This document shows, one piece after another, positions 17,064-24,584 of a DNA stretch of 64,000 nt. The notes under the pieces are model-generated. The model was not told the DNA's origin. It saw nothing but the letters and a program-made list of their open reading frames with translations, and made no database searches. A program made the position numbers and the translations under genes. Numbering within the stretch: the first letter of the stretch is position 1; every line of letters starts with the position of its first letter. Origin of the DNA: Macrococcoides equi (GTDB lineage: Bacteria; Bacillota; Bacilli; Staphylococcales; Staphylococcaceae); NCBI RefSeq assembly GCF_047425865.1, contig NZ_CP179735.1. One strand, written 5' to 3'.

Positions 17064-17113
17064 TCTAGTTATTTTGCTAATTTCTTTAAAATAACAATCT
17101 TTTTCGAAGAAAA

Positions 17114-17149
17114 AAGACAAACTCACAATTCCAAAAGTGAGTTTGTCTT
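17114..17149 (-). terminator. Terminator built into the right end of IS copy 1
   Basis: AAGACAAACTCAC (17114-17126) pairs with GTGAGTTTGTCTT (17137-17149). On the minus strand a T-run follows (plus A-run 17110-17115). It protects the element from readthrough coming from the right. Confidence 0.7.
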
Positions 17150-17156
17150 CAATCTG

Positions 17157-17187
17157 CAAGGCCCGGAAACTAAGTTTCCGGGCCTTT
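17157..17187. repeat. Right copy of the duplicated folD terminator palindrome
   Basis: This is the identical 31-base direct repeat of 15591-15621. It still carries the original T-run (CCTTTTTA) on the plus strand. Confidence 0.9.
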
Positions 17188-17208
17188 TTATGGTTTAAAA
17201 AAATAAAA

Positions 17209-17230
17209 AAGCTGTCATACTTGACAGCTT
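17209..17230 (-). terminator. Terminator of hmp
   Basis: AAGCTGTCA-TACT-TGACAGCTT sits just past the hmp stop codon. On the minus strand it is followed by TTTTTTATTTTTTT. Confidence 0.85.
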
Positions 17231-17237
17231 GAATCAA

Positions 17238-18386
17238 TTAAATCGTAATACTCATTTTAGGGCCGAATGGTTCGAAATGGACTTGACTGCGATCAATATT
17301 CATCTCATTAAACACTTCAAGCATTCCTTCCATAAATGCTACTGAACCGCACATATAAATTTCTTCGTTACCATTGATAATGTCAGCTAATTTAGTTTTA
17401 TTTAAACGGCCAGCTGATTCTGAATAATTAAAATAGAACTGAACATTTTCTTTATTATGATACTTTGTAATTTCAGATTTAAATGGAACTGCATCACGAT
17501 TATAAGCTGAATGGATAAACTTAATGTCGCGACCTTTCGCTGCTTCATCCTCTAACATTGCCATAATAGGTGTCATACCAACTCCACCGCTGATTAAAAC
17601 AATTGACTTGTCAGCAGGTGCTTCTACTGTAAATTCTCCAGCTGGTGCAGATAATAATATTTCATCTCCAACTTTAATATGATCATGTAAATAGTTAGAA
17701 ACAAGACCTTTTTCTGTACCTGCAACATCACGTTTTACTGCAAATTTAATACCATCAGTTGTGTCTACTGAGCAAATTGAATAATGGCGCAGTGAATCAT
17801 TTTTTTCATCTTCTGGATGTACTTTCACAGTAATATATTGTCCTGCTTTAATCGATTTCACTTTAACTTTATCACTTTGAACTGTGAATGACTTCACTTC
17901 AGTTGATTCTTGTTTAATATCTACCACTTTAAAAGGTACAAAATCCTGCCAGTCTGCTTCATCATATAATGCTGCTTCCATTTGGATGAATACATCCGCA
18001 ATAACACCATATGTTTTTGTCCATGCATCGATAATTTCCGGTGTCGCTGCATCTCCTAAAACATGACCAATTGCCCAGATTAAATTTTCTCCAACTATCG
18101 GATATTGTTCAGGTTTAATTTCTAATGCTCTATGTTTATGGGCGATTTGATTTACATTTGGAATAATAGCTTCTAAATGATCAATATGTTTTGCAGCAGC
18201 AATCACAGTTTGTGCCAATGCTGTTTGCTGACGACCTAATTTTTGATTTGTTTTATTAAAGACATTTAATAATTCAGGATGTTGTTCAAACATATGCTTA
18301 TAAAAAGCAGACGTAATTGCTTCGCCATGTTCTTCTAAGACCGGAATTGTAGCTTTTACTATACTCTTTGTTTCTTCTGTTAACAT
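17238..18386 (-). CDS. hmp: Flavohemoprotein (nitric oxide dioxygenase)
   Basis: Hmp oxidises nitric oxide to nitrate with oxygen and NADPH in the cytosol, protecting against nitrosative stress. The 382-residue protein has a globin domain (1 to about 140) with the proximal His in NQIAHKHRALEIKPEQYP. An FAD domain follows with LRHYSICSVD (RxYS motif). The NAD domain has ISGGVGMTPIMAML, and the C-terminus ends HFEPFGP. Length is slightly under the usual 390-400. ATG 18386 follows AGGGGG. It diverges from nsrR, and two NsrR-like operators lie between them. Confidence 0.95.
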   Translation of the reverse strand: MLTEETKSIVKATIPVLEEHGEAITSAFYKHMFEQHPELLNVFNKTNQKLGRQQTALAQTVIAAAKHIDHLEAIIPNVNQIAHKHRALEIKPEQYPIVGENLIWAIGHVLGDAATPEIIDAWTKTYGVIADVFIQMEAALYDEADWQDFVPFKVVDIKQESTEVKSFTVQSDKVKVKSIKAGQYITVKVHPEDEKNDSLRHYSICSVDTTDGIKFAVKRDVAGTEKGLVSNYLHDHIKVGDEILLSAPAGEFTVEAPADKSIVLISGGVGMTPIMAMLEDEAAKGRDIKFIHSAYNRDAVPFKSEITKYHNKENVQFYFNYSESAGRLNKTKLADIINGNEEIYMCGSVAFMEGMLEVFNEMNIDRSQVHFEPFGPKMSITI

Positions 18387-18405
18387 TTTTGTTCCCCCTA
18401 AAAGT

Positions 18406-18420
18406 TGTATCTAAAATACA
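18406..18420. promoter_or_regulatory. Candidate NsrR operator 1, in the hmp leader
   Basis: TGTAT-CTAAA-ATACA is an inverted repeat close to the NsrR consensus (ATGTATTTWAAATACAT type). It lies 20 bases before the hmp start, downstream of the predicted transcription start. Confidence 0.55.
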
Positions 18421-18439
18421 TGTTTAACTTTCTATATTC

Positions 18440-18468
18440 ATACTACAACTTCATGACTAAAAACACAA
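18440..18468 (-). promoter_or_regulatory. Candidate hmp promoter
   Basis: Minus-strand TTGTGT (18463-18468) and TAGTAT (18440-18445) are 17 bases apart. The two NsrR-like sites lie on either side of it. Confidence 0.4.
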
Positions 18469-18475
18469 CTAAAAT

Positions 18476-18486
18476 CATTTAAAATG
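18476..18486. promoter_or_regulatory. Candidate NsrR operator 2
   Basis: CATTT-A-AAATG is a perfect short palindrome that matches the core of the NsrR consensus. It lies just upstream of the hmp -35 and about 50 bases before the nsrR -10. Confidence 0.4.
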
Positions 18487-18533
18487 TTCATTATTTATTA
18501 AAATAATAAATATTTATTTTTATAAAATTAGTC

Positions 18534-18539
18534 TATAAT
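18534..18539 (+). promoter_or_regulatory. -10 element of nsrR
   Basis: A perfect TATAAT stands 23 bases before the nsrR start. The -35 position is AT-rich and not well matched. Confidence 0.45.
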
Positions 18540-18562
18540 GAACTCATGAGGAGAGGATGTTC

Positions 18563-18976
18563 ATGAAGCTTACATTATATTCAGATTACTCATTGCGTGT
18601 GCTTATGTATCTTGCACGAACTGATAATCGAACTCAAATAGATGAAATCGCAAAATTTTATAATATTTCTAAAAACCATCTTACAAAAGTCGTAAATAAT
18701 TTAGCTTCTCTTGGCTATATTGAAACGACACGTGGACGAGGTGGTGGTATCTCTTTAAAATTGTTACCAGAAGAAATCAATATTGGCAAACTCATTCGAA
18801 AAACAGAGGAGCACTTTAATATCGTTGAATGTTTTGATAGAGAAACCAACACCTGCCCTATTATCGATCAGTGCGGCCTCATGTCAGCACTTGGTGAAGC
18901 ATTACATGCTTATCTAAAAGTTCTAGATAAGTATACGCTGCAAGACATTTTAAATAAAAGAACTTTTGAATTATAA
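18563..18976 (+). CDS. nsrR: Rrf2-family nitric-oxide-sensing repressor
   Basis: NsrR binds an iron-sulfur cluster and loses its grip on DNA when the cluster reacts with nitric oxide, turning on hmp. The 137-residue product has the Rrf2 winged helix (MKLTLYSDYSLRVLMYLA, then ISKNHLTKVVNNLASLGYI, then RGRGGGISL). The three cluster cysteines lie in CFDRETNTCPIIDQC. I choose ATG 18563, because the ribosome binding site GAGGAGAGG ends directly at the ATG of 18557 and is properly spaced only from the second ATG. It is divergent from hmp. Its terminator was the target of the second IS. Confidence 0.92.
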   Translation: MKLTLYSDYSLRVLMYLARTDNRTQIDEIAKFYNISKNHLTKVVNNLASLGYIETTRGRGGGISLKLLPEEINIGKLIRKTEEHFNIVECFDRETNTCPIIDQCGLMSALGEALHAYLKVLDKYTLQDILNKRTFEL

Positions 18977-18977
18977 A

Positions 18978-19003
18978 AGGCATTAGGAATATTCCTAATG
19001 CCT
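18978..19003. repeat. Left copy of the duplicated nsrR terminator palindrome (IS target)
   Basis: A perfect 26-base palindrome (AGGCATTAGGAAT and its complement) begins one base after the nsrR stop codon. It was the original nsrR terminator hairpin. The identical copy is at 20552-20577. Confidence 0.92.
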
Positions 19004-19004
19004 C

Positions 19005-19053
19005 AGACTGAAGACAAAGTCTCCTTCGGAGATGAAGTCTTCAGTCTTTTTTT
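19005..19053 (+). terminator. Terminator built into the left end of IS copy 2
   Basis: AGACTGAAGAC pairs with GTCTTCAGTCT around the same UUCG-capped inner stem as in copy 1, followed by T-run 19048-19053. One base pair differs from copy 1 by a compensating change. Confidence 0.8.
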
Positions 19054-19089
19054 ATACAATAATATTAACAATGATTTGGGGTGATTATT

Positions 19090-20442
19090 TTGTTGAGTAA
19101 ATCAGAAGATAAAAGAAATCAATTAGAGGTTGTTGCAATTTCAGATTTAGTTCCACAAGACCATTTACTAAGAAAAGTAGATAAAGTATTGGATTTGAAT
19201 TTTATTTATCCTCTAGTCGAAGATAAATATTGTCTTGATAATGGTCGTCCAAGTATAGATCCTGTGATTTTAGTAAAAATAATATTAATACAAAAATTAT
19301 TCGGAATAAAATCAATGAGACAAACTATAAAAGAAATCGAAACAAATGTTGCTTATCGTTGGTATCTTGGATACAGTTTTCAGGATAAGATTCCTCATTT
19401 CACTACCTTCGGTAAGAATTATATTAGAAGGTTCAGTGATAATACACTTTTCGAAGAAATATTTGAACATATTCTACAGTTGGCGATGCAACATAAATTG
19501 ATTGATACCTCAGCTTTATTTATTGATTCTACTCATATAAAAGCAAATGCTAATAAACATAGATTTAGAAAAGTTGTAGTAAAAAAATCAGTCGCTCATT
19601 ATAAGGATGAATTAGATAAAGAAATAAACGAGGTTCGTAAATCTGAAGGAAAAAAGGAGTTCACCCCAACTCATAAGACAGAAGAAAAAGAAAAGAAAGA
19701 AAGTCTCACAGATCCTGACGCTGGTTACTATGTTAAAGGTGAACGTGAGAAACAGTTTGCTTATAGTTTACATGCTTGTGTTGATAAAAATGGATTTTTT
19801 GTAGATCACCACGTAACACCAGGTAATATTCATGATAGTACTCAATTGGCACCTATGATTTCTAGAATGAAAGATAAAGGAATTAAACCTAAAACCTTGG
19901 CTGTAGATGCTGGATATAAAACACCTTTTAATGCTTACTTTTTATTTAAAGAGTCAATCACTCCTTACATGCCATATACTAGACCAAGAGGTCCAAAGGA
20001 CCGTTTCAGAAAAAATGATTTTGTTTATGATGAATATTACAATGAATATATTTGTCCTGCAAATCATCCCCTTAAATACACACGTACTGATCGTGAAGGA
20101 TTTAAATTGTATCATTCTAACCCAAATGTATGTAAAGAATGTCCATTTCTAAATAAATGTACAGAAAATAAACAATATAAAAAGCAAATTCAAAGACATA
20201 TTTGGCAAGAATACTTAGAAGATGTTGAAGAAATAAGACATACAGAAGAAGGAAGAATGGGATATAAATTAAGGTCTCAAACTATTGAAAGAAGATTTGG
20301 TGACGCTAAAGAACAGCATGGTATGAGATGGACAAAGTTTAGAGGATTGAAAAAAGTGTCCATGGAAACCACGCTTATTTGTGCGTGCATGAATTTAAAA
20401 AAGTTAGCCAATTGGGTTATCAAAGATACTCAATTGGCGTAG
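19090..20442 (+). CDS. IS1182-family transposase, copy 2
   Basis: The product (about 450 residues) is a DDE transposase with the same domain order as copy 1: SDLVPQDHLLRKVDKV at the N-terminus, FIDSTHIKANANKH, LAVDAGYKTPFNAYF and SQTIERRFGDAKEQHGMRW with the catalytic acids, plus a Cys-containing linker (YICPANH, CKECPFLNKC). A GTG at 19081 opens the frame, but it lies inside the likely ribosome binding site GGGGTGA. I favour the TTG at 19090 (or 19093), which aligns with the N-terminus of copy 1. A rare start codon would keep expression low, as is common for transposases. Confidence 0.9.
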   Translation: MLSKSEDKRNQLEVVAISDLVPQDHLLRKVDKVLDLNFIYPLVEDKYCLDNGRPSIDPVILVKIILIQKLFGIKSMRQTIKEIETNVAYRWYLGYSFQDKIPHFTTFGKNYIRRFSDNTLFEEIFEHILQLAMQHKLIDTSALFIDSTHIKANANKHRFRKVVVKKSVAHYKDELDKEINEVRKSEGKKEFTPTHKTEEKEKKESLTDPDAGYYVKGEREKQFAYSLHACVDKNGFFVDHHVTPGNIHDSTQLAPMISRMKDKGIKPKTLAVDAGYKTPFNAYFLFKESITPYMPYTRPRGPKDRFRKNDFVYDEYYNEYICPANHPLKYTRTDREGFKLYHSNPNVCKECPFLNKCTENKQYKKQIQRHIWQEYLEDVEEIRHTEEGRMGYKLRSQTIERRFGDAKEQHGMRWTKFRGLKKVSMETTLICACMNLKKLANWVIKDTQLA

Positions 20443-20509
20443 CATTATAGTCAATAATTTAAATTTCGAAGAAATTTCTTCGAATAAATGAGAATATAGT
20501 CTTTAAAAA

Positions 20510-20544
20510 AAGACAAACTCATGTAATGAAAATGAGTTTGTCTT
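20510..20544 (-). terminator. Terminator built into the right end of IS copy 2
   Basis: AAGACAAACTCAT pairs with ATGAGTTTGTCTT. On the minus strand seven T follow (plus A-run 20505-20511). It replaces the T-run lost from the terminator of the gene at 20585-21178. Confidence 0.7.
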
Positions 20545-20551
20545 CAATCTG

Positions 20552-20577
20552 AGGCATTAGGAATATTCCTAATGCCT
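20552..20577. repeat. Right copy of the duplicated nsrR terminator palindrome
   Basis: It is identical to 18978-19003. Before insertion, this hairpin with A-run and T-run probably served as a shared terminator for nsrR (plus) and the DUF218 gene (minus). Confidence 0.92.
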
Positions 20578-20584
20578 TTTATAT

Positions 20585-21178
20585 TTATAGATCGATAAAT
20601 TTGTATAGCCCTAACCAATATGCAGGAATAATATAAGCTTCACGGAAAGCTTGTTTCTTACCTTCCTGATATTCGTTCCATTTTAATCCGTCTTTACTCT
20701 TTACACCAACGACTGAGATATCAAATCCATAATCTTTATTCGCACGATCATATGCTAGTTTAGTACGTGTTGCATGATAATCACTCGTCACAACAAGTGC
20801 TGACTTTAAATTATTTTCCTTCATCAACTTTAAAGTTTCTGTAGCGTTTGTCCAAGTTGAAGTTGCTTTTTTCTCTTCTAGTATAGCATTTGAAGGCACA
20901 CCTGCTTCTTCAACTAATTTTACATTTTCAAATATTTTTCCATCAGCCATTTTAGGATTAGCGGGTGAGATCATTACTTTTTTTGCATATCCTTCTTCAT
21001 AGAAACGGCCAGCCTCTGTAAAACGATTCGTGTCACCACCATCAATCATAATAATAACATCACTTTTCTTAGGTTTATCGCCATGATCGACATTATTATA
21101 ACACCATACACCAATTCCTACTGCAATTATTGCTAGTAATAGTAAAACACTAATGATTCCAATCAACTTTTTTTTCAT
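20585..21178 (-). CDS. DUF218/YdcF-SanA family membrane-anchored protein
   Basis: The 197-residue protein has one N-terminal membrane anchor (about 5-27) and an extracellular domain of the DUF218 (ElyC/SanA/YdcF) type. It has VIIMIDGGDTNRFTEAGRFYEEGYAKKV (VIIMIDGG about 41-48), followed by the family's STWTNATETLKLM and ALVVTSDYHATRTKLAYDRA, where the conserved T-S-D-x-H is clear. Related proteins act in cell-envelope and undecaprenyl-linked sugar metabolism; the reaction is not settled. It is the last gene of the minus-strand capsule block, 15 bases from its paralog. Confidence 0.8.
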   Translation of the reverse strand: MKKKLIGIISVLLLLAIIAVGIGVWCYNNVDHGDKPKKSDVIIMIDGGDTNRFTEAGRFYEEGYAKKVMISPANPKMADGKIFENVKLVEEAGVPSNAILEEKKATSTWTNATETLKLMKENNLKSALVVTSDYHATRTKLAYDRANKDYGFDISVVGVKSKDGLKWNEYQEGKKQAFREAYIIPAYWLGLYKFIDL

Positions 21179-21193
21179 TGACTATTCCTCCTG

Positions 21194-21760
21194 TTATCGA
21201 TTCAACCAAAGTTTTGGATATTGCCATAATTCATGTTCTGCTTTTTTTCTGCCTTTAGTAGTTTCTAAATAACTTTTTCCATTTAATTGAACAGATTTAT
21301 GATAGAACTCAAATAAAGGATTATTTTTTTCGAATGTTTCAACCAATCGTTTCATCTCATAATCTCTTCCTACAATAATACAATTGTTCATATTATGTTG
21401 ATGCATAATATCAGCAACATATTTAGAAGATGATTTCATAGATGTACTGTAATATTCAGGGATAACTTGAGATTTATTAATTTTTTCTTCTTTAAGTAAT
21501 TTTAAACTATTAATGTTACTATTTACAACAAAAGGTGAATAAATTAGTTTGCTTTTAGGGTTTTTATCTAGCTGTTGTTTTGCTTCCTGTAATAATTCTC
21601 TATCATTTTCAGGATTATAAACTAAAATACAGTTGCTTGATTTAACATCATCCTTAAGATTTAAATGTTTAAACTGCTGATGAAATACTGTAAATACGAC
21701 TGTTACTGCTAAATAAAGCAATACGGTAATAATTAATAAAATACTCCAGAACTTCTTCAT
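21194..21760 (-). CDS. Degenerate DUF218-like membrane-anchored protein
   Basis: The 188-residue product has one N-terminal membrane segment (about 5-27). Its external domain follows the same order as the downstream DUF218 protein: CILVYNPENDRELLQEA instead of the GGG motif, SLKLLKEEKINKSQVIPE, then NNCIIVGRDYEMKRLVETF instead of TSDYHATR. The usual catalytic or ligand residues are missing, so I infer a diverged paralog that may have a structural role. The call rests on layout and position, not on strong motifs. A terminator separates the pair from the aminotransferase gene upstream. Confidence 0.55.
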   Translation of the reverse strand: MKKFWSILLIITVLLYLAVTVVFTVFHQQFKHLNLKDDVKSSNCILVYNPENDRELLQEAKQQLDKNPKSKLIYSPFVVNSNINSLKLLKEEKINKSQVIPEYYSTSMKSSSKYVADIMHQHNMNNCIIVGRDYEMKRLVETFEKNNPLFEFYHKSVQLNGKSYLETTKGRKKAEHELWQYPKLWLNR

Positions 21761-21800
21761 ATAAAACCTACTTTCAATCGTGCTTTGGTTTTATTCAAAA

Positions 21801-21828
21801 AAAAACTGAAACTTTCATTTCAGTTTTT
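21801..21828 (-). terminator. Terminator after the capsule biosynthesis operon
   Basis: AAAAACTGAAA-CTTTCA-TTTCAGTTTTT with A-run and T-run on both sides lies eight bases past the aminotransferase stop codon. Confidence 0.85.
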
Positions 21829-21836
21829 AATTGGGT

Positions 21837-22973
21837 TTATTTTTGAATAATTTTTTTAATGGTATCACACACAAATACTACGTCTTCATCAGTCATCAAT
21901 GATGCTGATGGTAAGCATAGACCTCTTTCAAATAAATCTTTTGCAACATCTTCATCATGTTGATAATATTTAGTACCTTCAAATACAGGTTGCATATGAA
22001 GTGGCTTCCATACAGGACGTGATTCAATATTTTCTGCTGCTAACTTCTCAATTAATTCATTCGGTGTGACACCTAATTTTTGACTATCAATCGTAAGTGC
22101 TGTCAACCATCGATTAGACTTAGTTTCAGGTAACTCAGGCATTAATTCAATACCATCAATATCACCAATTTCACGTGCATAAATATCAAATATTTCACGT
22201 CGACGTGCAACACGGTCATCTAATACTTCCATTTGTCCGCGTCCGACACCAGCACATACATTACTTAAACGATAGTTGTATCCAACTACACTATGTTGAT
22301 AGTGTAGTGCCTGATCACGCGCTTGTGTAGATAAGAAACGTGCTTTCTTTGTCAATGCTTCATCATCTGACATCAACATACCGCCACCACTTGTCGTAAT
22401 AATTTTATTACCATTAAAAGAAAAGATTGAGAACTTACCAAATGAGCCTGATTTCTTACCTTTATATTCAGCGCCTAAACTTTCTGCTGAATCTTCAATT
22501 ACAGGAACACCATATTCATCACACAAAGCAAGTAATTCATCAAACTTTGCTGGTTGTCCATATAAGTTGACGATAATAACAGCTTTAGGCAACTTGCCTT
22601 CTGCTTTCGCTTCTTTTAATGCTTTTTCTAAGGCTACTGGTGACATGTTCCATGTATCTCTTTCACTATCAATAAATACAGGTGTCGCTTTTTCATAACA
22701 AATTGGATTAGCACTCGCTATAAATGTTAATGAAGAACAGAAAACAGTATCTCCTTCTTTAATGTCTAATAACTTTATAGCAAGGTGAATTGCTGAAGTA
22801 CCTGAATTTAGTGCAGCGCCTGAGTGTCTGCCAACATATTCAGCAACAACTTCTTCAAATTTATCTACATTGGGTCCTAGTGGCGCAACCCAGTTTTGAT
22901 CAAATGCTTCTTTAACGTATTTTTGTTCATTTTCACCGATATGTGCTATTGATAAGTGTAAACGTTTATTCAT
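21837..22973 (-). CDS. pglE: PLP-dependent sugar aminotransferase (PglE/EpsN type)
   Basis: The 378-residue DegT/DnrJ/EryC1 aminotransferase is predicted to convert the UDP-4-keto-6-deoxy sugar made by the dehydratase at 25824-27635 into a UDP-4-amino sugar. It has LNSGTSAIHLAIKLLDIKEGDTV (GTSAIHLA about 58-65), VIEDSAESLGAEYKGKKSG, and the PLP lysine in FSFNGNKIITTSGGGML (about 190). HYQHSVVGYNYRLSNVCAG is also typical. With PglF, PglD and PglC homologs in the same cluster the bacillosamine route is likely; EpsN of Bacillus is the closest familiar parallel. It is the last gene of the operon before a terminator. Confidence 0.88.
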   Translation of the reverse strand: MNKRLHLSIAHIGENEQKYVKEAFDQNWVAPLGPNVDKFEEVVAEYVGRHSGAALNSGTSAIHLAIKLLDIKEGDTVFCSSLTFIASANPICYEKATPVFIDSERDTWNMSPVALEKALKEAKAEGKLPKAVIIVNLYGQPAKFDELLALCDEYGVPVIEDSAESLGAEYKGKKSGSFGKFSIFSFNGNKIITTSGGGMLMSDDEALTKKARFLSTQARDQALHYQHSVVGYNYRLSNVCAGVGRGQMEVLDDRVARRREIFDIYAREIGDIDGIELMPELPETKSNRWLTALTIDSQKLGVTPNELIEKLAAENIESRPVWKPLHMQPVFEGTKYYQHDEDVAKDLFERGLCLPSASLMTDEDVVFVCDTIKKIIQK

Positions 22974-23002
22974 TAAGAATGCCCTCTTTCATTTCCTACG
23001 TT

Positions 23003-23593
23003 TTATTTTGTTCCTGTAAATACTGGTACTGTTACGTGACCATCCTGACTGATATCTGCTTGTTTAAATACTTTTAATATCGTCAGATAGATAATGTATA
23101 AGTCTAGTATAAAGCTTCGGTGGTCAACATACCAAACATCTAAATCAAATTTTTCTTCCCAGCTAATATTGTTTCTGCCGTTAACCTGTGCCCAACCTGT
23201 AATACCGGGTCTGACTTCCATTCTGCGTCTTTGATGTTCATTATATAAAGGTAAATACTGCATGAGTAATGGTCTTGGACCGACTAGACTGATATCACCT
23301 TTTAAAACATTAAGCAGTTGAGGTAACTCATCGATACTTAACTTGCGAATAGTTTTACCAAAATCAGTAAGCCTCACTTCATCAGGTAAAAGCTCCCCAT
23401 TCTCATCACGTTCGTCTGTCATAGTTCTAAATTTGTAAATTTCAAACGGCTCTCCGTCTTTACCAGGGCGTGTTTGTTTAAATAAAACAGGTGAACCTAA
23501 TTTCTTTTTAATTAAAACAGCTGAAGTTACAATAACCGGACTAAGTAATACTAATGCAGTACCACTAACTGCAATATCAAAAAGTCTCTTCAT
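23003..23593 (-). CDS. pglC: PglC-type phosphoglycosyltransferase (initiating sugar transferase)
   Basis: The 196-residue membrane-associated enzyme moves a sugar phosphate from a UDP sugar to undecaprenyl phosphate, starting the repeat unit. It is the short, monotopic type: one re-entrant membrane helix (about 5-27), RPGKDGEPFEIYKFRTM, and the Asp-Glu catalytic pair in LSIDELPQLLNVLKGDISLVGPRP. MEVRPGITGWAQVNGRN follows. Its size and neighbours fit PglC/EpsL rather than the longer WbaP. Its start overlaps the preceding gene by one base (TAATG). Confidence 0.9.
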   Translation of the reverse strand: MKRLFDIAVSGTALVLLSPVIVTSAVLIKKKLGSPVLFKQTRPGKDGEPFEIYKFRTMTDERDENGELLPDEVRLTDFGKTIRKLSIDELPQLLNVLKGDISLVGPRPLLMQYLPLYNEHQRRRMEVRPGITGWAQVNGRNNISWEEKFDLDVWYVDHRSFILDLYIIYLTILKVFKQADISQDGHVTVPVFTGTK

Positions 23594-24576
23594 TATTTTT
23601 CCTCTTTTCTAATCTCTTCATTTATAATGGCAATCTGTTCTTTTTCAGTTTCACTGATTGAATCAATTGGTTTAACGCCACCAATACCATTTGCAATCCC
23701 TATCACACGTTTTGGGATATGAATACGGTCAACGATAACGTCACCTTCCTTACCAATAATACCACCGGAAACAATATGTATGCCATTAAAATCCTTCTCA
23801 CCCTTTATGTCTGTGAAAAAGTTAGAATTATACGATTGGTCGATACCATTTAATAAATCATTTGAGATACGAACATCTAATCTTAATACATTAATATCTT
23901 TTAAATGAGCATTTTTAATAAAATCTTTAGAGAAATTACCGATACCCCCATCTATTGCAAGCGCTCCTTGCTTCAAGCTTGGGATATAGCTATTGTCGAT
24001 TACTTCGATTGCTGATACCATTGAGCATAACACATCAATTGGTTCCTCATGCCATGCTTTAATCTTTTTACTATACTTAGGTAGCATTTGATTTATCATC
24101 ATTACAAAGTTTTCAACTTTTTCATTATTGCGTCCGTGTAAATAAACATTATAGTTTCTTTCTGTTAAACGGATTGCAAGCTTAATACCAATATTACCTG
24201 TTCCTACTATCAAAACGTTTGAATTTTTATCTTTTACTGTTTTATAGATAAGAATATCTGCCGCTTCCATTGCCAGGTCATTCGGCTTCATTTCTCTTAA
24301 ACGACTTGTTTGAATATTTTGCTGAGCAATTGATACAAAATCAATATCTTGCTTTCGTTCTACATCTACATATATGTATTTAGCATTACCATCAAAAACC
24401 TGAATAACCTGCGTTGCGATTTCAGGATTCGCTATTGAAAAACTCATACATTTCTGACCATTAATATATTTATCAGGTAATCGTAAAAAATCTGAGCTAT
24501 GATTTGATGTTGTTGCAAGAACGATAGAGTCATAACTTTGCACTTTAAATTCGTCTTTAAGTTTTAAGAAATCCAT
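23593..24576 (-). CDS. Unrecognised Rossmann-fold protein of the capsule cluster
   Basis: The 327-residue soluble protein has an N-terminal domain of unknown type (about 1-110) and then a clear dinucleotide-binding fold NVLIVGTGNIGIKLAIRLTERNYNVYLHGRN (VGTGNIG about 122-128). The later part has GALAIDGGIGNFSKDF and GIHIVSGGIIG, which resemble loops of shikimate- or ornithine-cyclodeaminase-like folds. I cannot name the family. It lies between the polymerase-like gene and pglC, so a role in making or modifying the repeat-unit sugar or an amino-acid substituent is an inference from position. ATG 24576 follows GAGGTG. Confidence 0.7.
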   Translation of the reverse strand: MDFLKLKDEFKVQSYDSIVLATTSNHSSDFLRLPDKYINGQKCMSFSIANPEIATQVIQVFDGNAKYIYVDVERKQDIDFVSIAQQNIQTSRLREMKPNDLAMEAADILIYKTVKDKNSNVLIVGTGNIGIKLAIRLTERNYNVYLHGRNNEKVENFVMMINQMLPKYSKKIKAWHEEPIDVLCSMVSAIEVIDNSYIPSLKQGALAIDGGIGNFSKDFIKNAHLKDINVLRLDVRISNDLLNGIDQSYNSNFFTDIKGEKDFNGIHIVSGGIIGKEGDVIVDRIHIPKRVIGIANGIGGVKPIDSISETEKEQIAIINEEIRKEEK

Positions 24577-24584
24577 ATTTCACC

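Larger units (their letters stand above)
15622..17156 (+). mobile_element. IS1182-family insertion sequence, copy 1 (1535 bp)
   Basis: The element has 18-base imperfect terminal inverted repeats (left CAGACTGTAGACAAAGTC 15622-15639; right, inverted, CAGATTGAAGACAAACTC 17139-17156; 15 of 18 match) and one full-length transposase gene. A 31-base direct repeat flanks it, and this repeat is a terminator hairpin. Both ends fold into hairpins with outward-to-inward terminators: 15623-15665 followed by eight T on plus, and 17114-17149 followed by six T on minus. It is probably intact and possibly active. Confidence 0.9.
19004..20551 (+). mobile_element. IS1182-family insertion sequence, copy 2 (1548 bp)
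   Basis: This element is a relative of copy 1, with terminal inverted repeats CAGACTGAAGACAAAGTC (19004-19021) and, inverted, CAGATTGAAGACAAACTC (20534-20551); 16 of 18 match. The 26-base flanking direct repeat is exactly a terminator palindrome. Left (19005-19047, then seven T) and right (20510-20544, T-run on minus) ends form inward-acting terminators as in copy 1. The transposases differ at roughly a third of positions, so these are two elements of one group, not a recent duplication. Confidence 0.9.
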
